From Roseovarius autotrophicus (GTDB lineage: Bacteria > Pseudomonadota > Alphaproteobacteria > Rhodobacterales > Rhodobacteraceae), in NCBI RefSeq assembly GCF_018069895.1, contig NZ_JAGQDH010000004.1, positions 1 to 64,000 of the forward strand: a stretch of 64,000 bases of DNA, in the 5' to 3' direction. Numbering within the stretch: position 1 is the stretch's first letter; each line of letters starts with the position of its first letter. The notes under the pieces were generated by a model, which had not been told where the DNA came from, did not search any database, and saw only the letters and a list, made by a program, of their open reading frames with translations. Of this stretch, positions 1 through 7,009 are shown piece by piece. The position numbers and the translations under genes were made by a program.

Positions 1-38
1 TTTGCCAGATCGACGCCAATGATGGTAACTTCTTTCAC
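1..38 (-). CDS. IS110-family transposase, N-terminus only (runs off left edge)
   Basis: Reading the minus strand from position 38 gives GTG then codons for V-K-E-V-T-I-I-G-V-D-L-A, the hallmark opening of IS110/IS1111 DEDD transposases, whose first catalytic Asp sits in the G-V-D-L-A-K motif. A strong Shine-Dalgarno (AGGAGG) lies seven bases upstream on that strand, so the GTG start is well supported. Only about 12 codons are inside the window. The family catalyses site-specific transposition, and in IS110 types a structured RNA from the non-coding end guides recombination. The rest of the gene lies outside this window, so the subgroup and intactness cannot be judged. Confidence 0.72.
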   Translation of the reverse strand, partial: MKEVTIIGVDLA

Positions 39-115
39 GGATGCCTCCTTCGATTTGCTTGGTTTCAGCGCCCAAAGCTTGGCACATTGCGATGCCGTAG
101 GGGAGGGAGGCATCC
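39..115 (-). promoter_or_regulatory. Leader of the IS110 transposase with a possible SD-sequestering inverted repeat
   Basis: Positions 39-48 (GGATGCCTCC) and 106-115 (GGAGGCATCC) form a perfect 10-bp inverted repeat. In the minus-strand transcript the 39-48 arm is the transposase ribosome-binding site itself, so pairing with the 106-115 arm would hide the SD. Such self-inhibiting leaders are a known way insertion sequences limit transposase translation when they are read from outside. The repeat also suggests the IS end lies to the right of position 115. The pairing is seen in the sequence; the function is inferred. Confidence 0.45.
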
Positions 116-636
116 ACTCCATCACCGAGACAGCTCGGCGTCTGGGCGCGCGGCGGATCGTGGCGCTTGGCAATTCGATGGGGGCCAGCATGGCGTTGCA
201 CCTGTCGGCGATGCTCGGTTTCGAGACGGTGCTGGCACTGACCCCGCAATATTCCGTCAACCCGGCCGTGGTGCCGGACGAGCGGCGCTGGTCCTATTTC
301 CGTAACCGGATCGAGCAGTTTCACTTTGACCGGATCGACGGGCTGACCCCCGAGCGGAGCCGCTATGTGATCGTGCATGGTGACGGGCCAGGCGAGCTTG
401 ACCATGCGTTGCGGTTTCCGCAGTTACCGGGCCTTGCGCATTTCATCCTGCCGGGGATGGATCATCAGCTTGCCGTCACGCTCAAGGCGCGGGGCGTGCT
501 GAGGCCCTTGGTGCGCGCGGTGATCGAGGGGCGCGGGCCGCGCATCCGGCGCCTGATCGAGGCGCAGGGCGGCCTGTTTCGCTCAGCCTATGACACCGCA
601 CGGCAAGAGCGGCCGGGGCTGGAGGCAATCCGTTAA
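116..636 (+). pseudogene. Alpha/beta-hydrolase-like protein, 5'-truncated at an IS end
   Basis: The frame encodes a G-N-S-M-G-A nucleophile-elbow motif (the G-x-S-x-G of alpha/beta hydrolases), followed by A-L-T-P-Q-Y-S-V and a C-terminal G-M-D-H segment that supplies a plausible catalytic His. The reading frame stays open back to position 19, but that stretch overlaps the transposase start and leader on the other strand and does not look like this family. The first ATG with real homology is inside the nucleophile motif. I read this as the C-terminal part of a hydrolase whose N-terminal strands were removed by the IS insertion. The stop codon TAA shares bases 634-635 with the convergent fliI stop (TTAA). 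The substrate is unknown. Confidence 0.6.
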
Positions 637-1982
637 CGCGGTGCGGGCATCCGCTCGCCCCCTGCCCCCGCGCGGCGCAAGATCACCCCGAGGCGGGCGA
701 AGCTGTTGGCCGTATCGGCCGGTTCGCGCTTGGCAAGAAAACCGTCAAGCTCGGGCCAGATGCGGATCGCCTGATCGAGCGCGGGATCGCTGCCCTCGGC
801 GTATAACCCCGCGCGCACCATGGTTTCCGAGCGCGCATAGGTGCCAAGGAGGTGACGCGCCTGCGCGATAAGCCGGTTTTCGTCATCGCTCGCCGCCTGC
901 GGCAAGCTGCGCGAGACCGAGCGCAGCAGGTCGATGGCCGGATAGCGCCCGCGCTCGGCGATCTCTCGGTCGAGCACCACATGCCCGTCGAGCACCCCGC
1001 GCAGGATATCGGCCACCGGCTCTTCCATGTCGGACCCGGCAACCAGCACGGTCAGCAGTGCGGTGATGTCGCCCTGCCCACCCTCGCCCGGCCCGGCGCG
1101 TTCGCAAAGCGACATGATCGCGTGCGCGGTCGAGGGCGGAAAGCCGCGCAGCGCGGGCATTTCACCGGCGGCGATGGCCACTTCGCGGTGGGCTTCGGCG
1201 AAACGGGTGATCGAATCGGCCATCAAGAGAACGTGGCGGCCTTTGTCGCGGAAATGCTCGGCCACGGCCATGGCGGTGAGCGCCGAACGCCGCCGCACCA
1301 AGGCGGAGCGGTCAGAGGTGGCGGCCACGATCACCGCACGCGCCATGCCCTCGGGGCCAAGCACATGGCGCACGAACTCGCCCAGCTCGCGCCCGCGCTC
1401 GCCGATCAGCGCCACCACCACCACATCGGCCTGCATATGCCGCGCAAGATGCCCCAGCAGCATGGATTTGCCCACGCCGGAGCCCGCGAAAAGCCCCATC
1501 CGCTGCCCGCGCACGATGGGCAGAAGCGTGTTGAACACGGCCATGCCCGTTTCCAGCCGCGCGCCCAGAGGGCGACGGCAGGCGGGCGCGGGCGGGTCGC
1601 CGCGCAGGGGCCGCGCCTTGGGGCCGCGCAAAAGGGGACGGTCGTCGAGCGGCAGGCCGAACGGATCGACCACGCGGCCGATCCAGTCATCGGAGGGGGC
1701 GATCTCGGACGGCCCCAGAAGGCGCACAGGGTCGCCCAGCGCCACACCCTCGGCGGCCTCGTCGGGCAGGATCACCAGCGCGGCCGCGTCAAGCTGAAGC
1801 ACCTCGCCCAGCATCGCGCCGCGCACCGTCAGAATACGCACCCGGTCGCCCAGCCGCGCCACATCCGACAACCCGCTGACCCGCAAGAGCCCGCCTGCGA
1901 CAGAGATCACACGCCCGAGCGGATAGGCCGCGCTGAGGCCAGAGATTTCGGCCCGAAGGCCCGCCAGTGCCGTTTGTCTCAT
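633..1982 (-). CDS. fliI: Flagellum-specific ATP synthase FliI
   Basis: 449 residues. FliI is the hexameric ATPase of the flagellar type III export apparatus; with FliH and FliJ it energises delivery of rod, hook and filament subunits at the cytoplasmic face of the basal body. The Walker A loop G-S-G-V-G-K-S is at about residues 167-173, followed by the Walker B region L-L-M-A-D-S-I-T-R-F. The length is normal for FliI. The frame stays open further upstream, but the ATG at 1982 begins the conserved N-terminus (M-R-Q-T-A-L-A) and faces the flgB promoter region. It is transcribed divergently from the flgB operon. The end is convergent with the truncated hydrolase, with overlapping stop codons. 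Confidence 0.95.
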   Translation of the reverse strand: MRQTALAGLRAEISGLSAAYPLGRVISVAGGLLRVSGLSDVARLGDRVRILTVRGAMLGEVLQLDAAALVILPDEAAEGVALGDPVRLLGPSEIAPSDDWIGRVVDPFGLPLDDRPLLRGPKARPLRGDPPAPACRRPLGARLETGMAVFNTLLPIVRGQRMGLFAGSGVGKSMLLGHLARHMQADVVVVALIGERGRELGEFVRHVLGPEGMARAVIVAATSDRSALVRRRSALTAMAVAEHFRDKGRHVLLMADSITRFAEAHREVAIAAGEMPALRGFPPSTAHAIMSLCERAGPGEGGQGDITALLTVLVAGSDMEEPVADILRGVLDGHVVLDREIAERGRYPAIDLLRSVSRSLPQAASDDENRLIAQARHLLGTYARSETMVRAGLYAEGSDPALDQAIRIWPELDGFLAKREPADTANSFARLGVILRRAGAGGERMPAPR

Positions 1983-2031
1983 TCGCCCGCTCCTGAAAAT
2001 CGCCTGGGAACGATTTCTAAACGAATCAGGG

Positions 2032-2046
2032 TTAAGCCTTGGTTGA
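2032..2046. promoter_or_regulatory. CtrA-like box between fliI and flgB
   Basis: The sequence TTAAGCCTTGGTTGA matches the alphaproteobacterial CtrA full site TTAA-N7-TTAA with one mismatch and exact N7 spacing. It lies in the 87-bp divergent gap, 24 bases before the flgB ATG and about 50 bases from the fliI start. CtrA controls motility in several Rhodobacterales. Two more such boxes occur at other leading promoters of this cluster (14902 and 16426), which strengthens the call. Direct binding is inferred. Confidence 0.5.
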
Positions 2047-2069
2047 AGCCAATCGAGGGAGAAGCCCCG

Positions 2070-2450
2070 ATGTTTGAAAATCTGGATGTCTTTCGCCTGT
2101 CGCACGCGCTTGCGCGTCATGCCGGCGCGCGGCAGGCGGTGGTGGCACAGAACATCGCCAATGCCGACACGCCCGGCTACCGCGCACGCGACATCGCGCC
2201 GTTCTCCGCCTTTCTCGAAGCGCCGCCGGGGATGCGCGCGACGCGGCCTGGCCATCTCTTCGGGCAAGGCGGCGCGCAGACGTTCGAGGCGCGCGAGGAG
2301 CGCGGCGCGGCGCGCGACCCCAACGGCAACTCGGTCACGCTCGAGACCGAGATGCTGCGCGCGGTCGATGTGCAGCGCCAGCACGGGCGCGCATTGGCGA
2401 TCTACCGATCCGGGCTGACCGTGCTGCGCACGGCCATGTCACGCAGCTAG
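2070..2450 (+). CDS. flgB: Flagellar basal-body rod protein FlgB
   Basis: 126 residues. FlgB is a proximal rod subunit of the flagellar basal body, exported through the type III apparatus. The N-terminal signature Q-N-I-A-N-A-D-T-P-G-Y (residues about 28-38) is the flagellar rod/hook family motif, and the C-terminus keeps the amphipathic helix ending in V-L-R-T-A-M-S. A much longer frame is open upstream but is antisense to fliI; the ATG at 2070 with a GAGGGAGA ribosome-binding site fits the family start. It is the first gene of the flgB-flgC-fliE-fliQ-flgF-flgG-flgA-flgH operon. Confidence 0.95.
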   Translation: MFENLDVFRLSHALARHAGARQAVVAQNIANADTPGYRARDIAPFSAFLEAPPGMRATRPGHLFGQGGAQTFEAREERGAARDPNGNSVTLETEMLRAVDVQRQHGRALAIYRSGLTVLRTAMSRS

Positions 2451-2462
2451 GAGGGCTGAGGG

Positions 2463-2852
2463 ATGAGCGAATTTTCCAACGCGCTGAGCGTTTCGGCAAG
2501 CGGCCTCAAGGCGCAGTCGCAGCGGCTTCGGCATGTGGCCGAGAACATCGCCAATGCCGACACCCCCGGTTACCGGCGCAAGACCGTGGCCTTCAACCCC
2601 GAGCGTGGGCCCGACGCGAAGGGCCGGGTCGAGACCGGACCGGTGCGGCTCGATCGCAGCGATCTTCGCCGCATCTACGACCCCGCGCATCCGCTTGCCG
2701 ATGAGAGCGGGCATGTCGCCGGCTCCAATGTCGATCTGATGATCGAGATTGCCGACGCGCGCGAGGCGCAGCGCAGCTACGAGGCAAATCTCAGAATGTT
2801 CGATCAGGCGCGGCAGATGTCGTCGAGCCTGATGGACCTCTTGCGCCGCTGA
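2463..2852 (+). CDS. flgC: Flagellar basal-body rod protein FlgC
   Basis: 129 residues, a proximal rod subunit that stacks with FlgB and FlgF. It carries the family motif E-N-I-A-N-A-D-T-P-G-Y near residues 27-37 and the C-terminal heptad-rich helix with E-A-Q-R-S-Y-E-A-N. It starts 12 bases after flgB with a GGAGG-type site, consistent with one transcript. The length is normal. Confidence 0.95.
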   Translation: MSEFSNALSVSASGLKAQSQRLRHVAENIANADTPGYRRKTVAFNPERGPDAKGRVETGPVRLDRSDLRRIYDPAHPLADESGHVAGSNVDLMIEIADAREAQRSYEANLRMFDQARQMSSSLMDLLRR

Positions 2853-2880
2853 ACGAACCAACAAGGAAAGGAGATCCGAA

Positions 2881-3162
2881 ATGGAGTTGAGTGCAGTTTC
2901 CGCCGCGCGGGGCTATGCCGCGCTGCGCCCGGCGACCGAACCAGAGACCGGGGCCACAACCGGGTTTCAGGCACTCGCACGCGATTTCGCGGCCACCCTG
3001 CGCACAGGCGAAGAGACGGCCAAGGCCGCGATGACGGGCGGCGCCGATCCGCACGCGCTCGTGCAGGCGCTGGCGCAGACCGAACTGGCGGTCGAGACGG
3101 TGATCACGGTGCGCAACCGCGTAGTCGAAGCCTATCAGGAAATCCTGCGGATGCCGGTCTAG
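2881..3162 (+). CDS. fliE: Flagellar hook-basal body protein FliE
   Basis: 93 residues. FliE links the MS ring to the first rod subunit and is an early export substrate. The C-terminal half contains the conserved V-Q-A-L-A-Q-T-E-L-A-V-E-T segment and V-V-E-A-Y-Q-E-I-L-R-M-P-V ending typical of FliE. An AAGGAAAGGAG ribosome-binding site precedes the ATG. It sits between flgC and fliQ, a standard arrangement in alphaproteobacteria. Confidence 0.93.
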   Translation: MELSAVSAARGYAALRPATEPETGATTGFQALARDFAATLRTGEETAKAAMTGGADPHALVQALAQTELAVETVITVRNRVVEAYQEILRMPV

Positions 3163-3165
3163 GCC

Positions 3166-3435
3166 ATGCGTGAGGAAATCCTTTTCTACGATACGCTGCG
3201 CGAGGGACTCTGGGTCGCGGTGCTGATCTCTTTGCCGATCCTCACGGTGGCGCTGGTGGGCGGGTTGATCGTGGGGCTTTTTCAGGCGCTGACCTCGATC
3301 CAGGAAATGACGCTCACCTTCGTGCCCAAGCTCGGGGCCATCGTGCTCGTGTTCTGGCTGAGCATGGGGTTCATGACCCAGACCCTCGTTGCGTTCTTTC
3401 AGGACCGGCTTGTGCCGCTCATCATCGGAGGCTGA
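3166..3435 (+). CDS. fliQ: Flagellar export protein FliQ
   Basis: 89 residues with two hydrophobic segments (about 15-40 and 50-75) separated by the conserved F-Q-A-L-T-S-I-Q-E-M-T-L motif. FliQ forms part of the FliP-FliQ-FliR export gate in the inner membrane. It begins three bases after the fliE stop, so translation is probably coupled. Partner genes fliR, flhB and flhA (7-11 kb) and fliP (19 kb) are in the same window but different transcripts. Confidence 0.94.
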   Translation: MREEILFYDTLREGLWVAVLISLPILTVALVGGLIVGLFQALTSIQEMTLTFVPKLGAIVLVFWLSMGFMTQTLVAFFQDRLVPLIIGG

Positions 3436-3438
3436 GAC

Positions 3439-4152
3439 ATGGAAGCCGCAGGATATGTCACGCTCACCCGGCAGACCGGATTGATGCGCGAGATGCAGAT
3501 GATCGCCAACAACATCGCCAACGCCGCGACGACCGGCTATCGCGCCGAGGGGATGATATTCTCGGAATTCGTCGCCCGCGCCGAGGGCGCACCGTCGCTG
3601 TCGATGGGGCGGGGCAACACGCCGATGACCTCACAGGCGCAAGGGCCGCTCGAGGCCACCGGCGGCGCGTTCGATTTCGCCATCGAGGGCGAGGGTTTTT
3701 TCCTGATCGACACGCCCGAGGGCGAGCGGCTCACGCGCGCGGGGGTCTTTGCGCTCTCGGGGGCGGGCGATCTGGTGACGATGGACGGCTTTCGCGTGCT
3801 TGATGCGGGCGGCGCGCCGGTCTTCATCCCGCCCGACGCGGGCCGCCCCGGCCTTGCCGCCGATGGCACGCTGAGCGCGAATGGCCGCCCGCTGGCGCAG
3901 TTTGGCCTCTACCGGCCCGTGGAGGGCGCGGCGCTCACCCGCGTGGGCGGCAACCTCTTCAAGAGCAGGGACGGGATCGAGCCGGTGGAGGAAGGCCGGA
4001 TCCTTCAGGGTTTTCGCGAAGGTTCCAATGTCGAGCCTCTGAGCCAGGTCGCGCGCATGATCGAAGTGCAGCGTGCCTACGAGATGGGCCAGAGCTTTCT
4101 AGAGGCCGAACATGAGCGCGTCCGCCGCGTGCTCGACACATTCACCCGCTGA
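3439..4152 (+). CDS. flgF: Flagellar basal-body rod protein FlgF
   Basis: 237 residues. It belongs to the FlgF/FlgG family: N-terminal N-N-I-A-N-A-A-T-T-G-Y motif, central F-A-I-E-G-E-G-F-F segment and the C-terminal helix with V-A-R-M-I-E-V-Q-R-A-Y-E. It is shorter than the downstream FlgG and lacks FlgG's longer central insertion, which supports FlgF, a proximal rod subunit. It starts three bases after fliQ. Confidence 0.92.
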   Translation: MEAAGYVTLTRQTGLMREMQMIANNIANAATTGYRAEGMIFSEFVARAEGAPSLSMGRGNTPMTSQAQGPLEATGGAFDFAIEGEGFFLIDTPEGERLTRAGVFALSGAGDLVTMDGFRVLDAGGAPVFIPPDAGRPGLAADGTLSANGRPLAQFGLYRPVEGAALTRVGGNLFKSRDGIEPVEEGRILQGFREGSNVEPLSQVARMIEVQRAYEMGQSFLEAEHERVRRVLDTFTR

Positions 4153-4167
4153 GGAAAGGAGAGCGCC

Positions 4168-4953
4168 ATGAGAGTTCTCAAGATCGCCGCTACCGGCATG
4201 GCCGCGCAGCAGATGCGCGTCGAGACAATCTCGAACAACCTCGCCAACATGTCCACCACCGGCTACAACGCACGCCGCGCCGAGTTTGCCGACCTGCATT
4301 ACCAGCAGGTGACGCGGGCAGGCACGATTTCGGCCTCGGACGGCTCGGTTCTGCCCACGGGCGTGCAGCTTGGCCTTGGTGTGCGGCCCGCCTCGGTGAC
4401 GGTGGAGCTTTCGCAAGGCTCGCTGCGGGCGACAGGGGGCGATCTCGATGTGGCGATCGAGGGTCGGGGTTATCTTGAGGTGGCCTTGCCCTCGGGGCTG
4501 TCGGCCTATACCCGCGATGGCGGGCTGAAACGCTCTGCCGAAGGGGTGATCGTCACCTCCGAGGGCTTTCCGGTCGCCCCCGAGATCACCATTCCCGACG
4601 ATGCGCGCAGCATCGCGATCAATGCCGAGGGCGAAGTCTTTGCGTTCTTCGATGACGCGGTCGAGGCACAGGAACTGGGGCAGTTGAACCTTGTGAGTTT
4701 TGCCAATGCCAAGGGGCTCGAGGCCATCGGCAGCAACCTCTTTCTGGAAACCGAAGCCTCTGGCCCGCCCAATGTGAGCACGGCGGGGCAAGACGGCCTT
4801 GGCACGCTGCGACACGGATTTCTGGAGGACAGTTCGGTCGATCCGGTGCGCGAAATCACCGAACTGATCGAGGCGCAACGTGGCTATGAGCTTAACGCCA
4901 AGGTCATCACTGCCGCCGATCAGATGCTCGCGGCGACCACGCAGGTGCGGTGA
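4168..4953 (+). CDS. flgG: Flagellar distal rod protein FlgG
   Basis: 261 residues, the standard length. FlgG builds the distal rod that crosses the peptidoglycan and P/L rings. Visible motifs are S-N-N-L-A-N-M-S-T-T-G-Y-N near the N-terminus, V-A-I-E-G-R-G-Y-L-E-V in the centre and I-T-E-L-I-E-A-Q-R-G-Y-E-L-N at the C-terminus. A GAGGAAAGGAG site precedes the ATG. Its TGA overlaps the flgA ATG (TGATG), implying coupled translation. Confidence 0.95.
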   Translation: MRVLKIAATGMAAQQMRVETISNNLANMSTTGYNARRAEFADLHYQQVTRAGTISASDGSVLPTGVQLGLGVRPASVTVELSQGSLRATGGDLDVAIEGRGYLEVALPSGLSAYTRDGGLKRSAEGVIVTSEGFPVAPEITIPDDARSIAINAEGEVFAFFDDAVEAQELGQLNLVSFANAKGLEAIGSNLFLETEASGPPNVSTAGQDGLGTLRHGFLEDSSVDPVREITELIEAQRGYELNAKVITAADQMLAATTQVR

Positions 4954-5366
4954 TGCGGAGGCTGGTGGCGATCCTCGCGGTGATGGCCGCCCCCGCGCTG
5001 GCCGATCGGGTAGAGGCGGTGCGCGTTATCCGCCCGCAAGAGATCATCGCGCCCGAGGACGTGATCCTGCGCGCCGGTCCCGGAACGGGCGCGCCAGCAC
5101 TGGACGCGATCATCGGGCAGGAGGCGCGTGTCGCGCTCTATCCGGGCCGCGCGATCCGCGCGGGCGACTTCGGCCCGCCCGCCAGCATCGAGCGCAACCA
5201 GGTGGTGCCGCTGATCTACACCCATGGCGGGTTGCGGATCGAGACCGAGGGGCGCGCACTCGTCCGCGCCGGGGTGGGCGAGTATGTGCGGGTGATGAAC
5301 CTTGCCTCGCGTACCACGATCACGGGCCGCGTCACCGCCGACGGGCGCATCGAAGTGTCACGATAG
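4953..5366 (+). CDS. flgA: Flagellar P-ring assembly chaperone FlgA
   Basis: 137 residues with a Sec signal peptide (hydrophobic L-V-A-I-L-A-V-M-A-A-P then A-L-A). FlgA is a periplasmic chaperone for P-ring formation by FlgI. The SAF-domain segment V-R-V-I-R-P-Q-E-I-I-A-P-E-D-V and the C-terminal V-R-V-M-N-L-A-S-R-T-T-I-T-G-R-V motif are typical. I chose the ATG overlapping the flgG stop; an in-frame GTG one codon earlier is also possible. flgI is not in this window. Confidence 0.9.
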   Translation: MRRLVAILAVMAAPALADRVEAVRVIRPQEIIAPEDVILRAGPGTGAPALDAIIGQEARVALYPGRAIRAGDFGPPASIERNQVVPLIYTHGGLRIETEGRALVRAGVGEYVRVMNLASRTTITGRVTADGRIEVSR

Positions 5367-5373
5367 GAACCGG

Positions 5374-6096
5374 ATGATGAGAGTGCTGTTACTGCTGTTG
5401 CTGGTCGTCGCGGGCTGCGCGCGGATGGATCATATCGGCAAGCCGCCGGGTTTCACACCGACCATGAACTCGACCGAGCAACTGGCCATGCTCGATCCCG
5501 GCCTGCCGCTGGAAAAGGCGGCCCGCCTGCCGGTGCAGGAGGCCTCGCTCTGGAATGGCGGACGCAAGTCGCTTCTGGGTGACCGGCGGGCGGCGCGGAG
5601 GGGCGATATCCTGACCGTGGTGGTGGAAATCGACGAGGAAGCAGAGATATCCAACTCCACCTCGCGGGCGCGCAACGGCTCGGAAAGCCTTGCCGTGCCG
5701 GATCTTCTCGGCCTGCCGCAGCGCATCAACCGGCGCCTGCCCGAGGGCGCGAGCCTTGACCGGGCGGTGGGGCTGAATTCCACCAGCCGCTCGGGTGGCG
5801 ATGGCTCGGTCAAGCGCAGCGAGGAGTTGACGCTGCGGGTCGCGGCGACGGTGATGCAGGTGCTCCCCAACGGCGTTCTGGAGATCCAGGGCTCGCAGGA
5901 GGTGCGGGTGAACTTCGAACTGCGCGAGCTTCTGGTGACGGGGTTCGTGCGGCCCGAGGACATCTCGCGCCAGAACGAGATCACCTATGACAAGATCGCG
6001 GCCGCGCGCATTTCCTATGGCGGGCGCGGGCAGATCACCGACATGCAGCAACCGCGGATCGGCCAGCAGGTGCTGGACGCGATCCTGCCGTTCTGA
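5374..6096 (+). CDS. flgH: Flagellar L-ring lipoprotein FlgH
   Basis: 240 residues. FlgH forms the outer-membrane L ring. It has a lipoprotein signal with lipobox V-V-A-G-C, so Cys15 would be lipidated. Family motifs include S-L-W, the D-I-L-T-V-V-V segment, S-R-S-G and the C-terminal D-I-S-R-Q-N-E-I-T-Y and I-S-Y-G-G-R-G motifs. An upstream ATG in frame lies inside flgA; the ATG at 5374 begins the signal peptide. Confidence 0.94.
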   Translation: MMRVLLLLLLVVAGCARMDHIGKPPGFTPTMNSTEQLAMLDPGLPLEKAARLPVQEASLWNGGRKSLLGDRRAARRGDILTVVVEIDEEAEISNSTSRARNGSESLAVPDLLGLPQRINRRLPEGASLDRAVGLNSTSRSGGDGSVKRSEELTLRVAATVMQVLPNGVLEIQGSQEVRVNFELRELLVTGFVRPEDISRQNEITYDKIAAARISYGGRGQITDMQQPRIGQQVLDAILPF

Positions 6097-6110
6097 ACAG
6101 GGGCCGGGAT

Positions 6111-6581
6111 ATGATGCGCATAGTTGTGCCAGGGCTGCTTTTGTTGCTCGGCCTCGGGGCCGGGATCGCCGCGGGGCTGTTTCTTGCCAGACCCGCCACC
6201 GAGGGGGACAAGGCCGAGACAGCCGCGCCCGCAACCGAGGGTGTGCAGAACGGCGGGCAGACCGAATTCGTCAGGCTCAACAATCAGTTCGTCGTGCCGG
6301 TGGTCGCGCGCGACCGGGTGACCGCGATGGTGGTGATGTCGCTCAGTGTCGAGACGCGCCCCAACGCGGCTCAAACGGTCTATGCGCGCGAGCCGAAACT
6401 GCGCGACGGCTTTCTTCAGGTCATGTTCGAGCATTCCAATCGCGGCGGTTTCGACGGGGCGTTCACCAATGCCAACAACCTCGATCTGCTGCGGCGGATG
6501 CTGATGGAGGTGGCGCGCGATCTGTTGGGCGAGGATGCGCGCGGCGTGCTGATCACCGAGATCGCGCGTCAGGACATGTGA
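6111..6581 (+). CDS. FliL-like basal-body-associated membrane protein
   Basis: 156 residues: one N-terminal transmembrane segment (about 3-25), a short acidic Ala/Pro-rich linker, then a periplasmic domain with R-L-N-N-Q-F-V-V-P-V, the L-R-D-G-F-L-Q-V helix and I-T-E-I-A-R-Q-D-M at the end, matching the general FliL fold pattern. FliL proteins ring the stator units and raise stator stability or torque. A second, more canonical fliL is at 15880-16380, so this is probably a paralogue with its own role. It is last in the flgB operon and its 3' end overlaps the convergent fliJ-like gene by 13 bases. Confidence 0.75.
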   Translation: MMRIVVPGLLLLLGLGAGIAAGLFLARPATEGDKAETAAPATEGVQNGGQTEFVRLNNQFVVPVVARDRVTAMVVMSLSVETRPNAAQTVYAREPKLRDGFLQVMFEHSNRGGFDGAFTNANNLDLLRRMLMEVARDLLGEDARGVLITEIARQDM

Positions 6582-7009
6582 TCCCTTGCTCTGGCAAGAC
6601 GCAAGAGGGTGAGATGGTCGAGGCGCAGCGCCTCGCGGGCCTCTATGTCCTGATGTCTGGAGGCGCGATGACGCGCGGCGAGCACACGCGCCGTCTCGGC
6701 CTTGCCAAAGGCGCGGCGCAGGGGCGGCAGTGCCTGCTCCTTGCGCGCGAGGGTAAGCGCAAGCTCGGAATTGAGCGCGGCGCGGCTGCGCGCGACCCAG
6801 CCCTGCCACGACAGATCCGCGCCGATCTCACGCAATCCGCTTACCGCCTGTTCCGGCAGGGCGCGCGCCGCCGCAGCCTGCATGTCGAGGCGGGCAAGCG
6901 CCGCGCGCAGCCGTGCCTCGTCGTCAAGCACCGTGCGAAACCGCGATGCCTCTCGGTCACGCCGCGCCGCCGTCAACGCGACGAGCGCGCGGGAATCAAT
7001 GCCCCTCAT
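6569..7009 (-). CDS. FliJ-like flagellar export protein (putative)
   Basis: 146 residues, charged and predicted almost wholly helical, with Arg/Ala/Leu-rich heptads typical of FliJ-type export chaperones but no single diagnostic motif. Its ATG overlaps the flhB stop (ATGA), so it is translated with the flhA-fliR-flhB operon and is likely a cytoplasmic component of the export ATPase complex. The frame extends upstream in the same direction but that part overlaps flhB. Identity as FliJ is inferred from size, composition and context. Confidence 0.55.
   Translation of the reverse strand: MRGIDSRALVALTAARRDREASRFRTVLDDEARLRAALARLDMQAAAARALPEQAVSGLREIGADLSWQGWVARSRAALNSELALTLARKEQALPPLRRAFGKAETARVLAARHRASRHQDIEAREALRLDHLTLLRLARARDHMS

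Noticed and set aside
852..2450. A 532-codon frame running through fliI antisense into flgB
   Set aside because: Only the part from ATG 2070 has flagellar rod motifs and a ribosome-binding site; the rest mirrors fliI.
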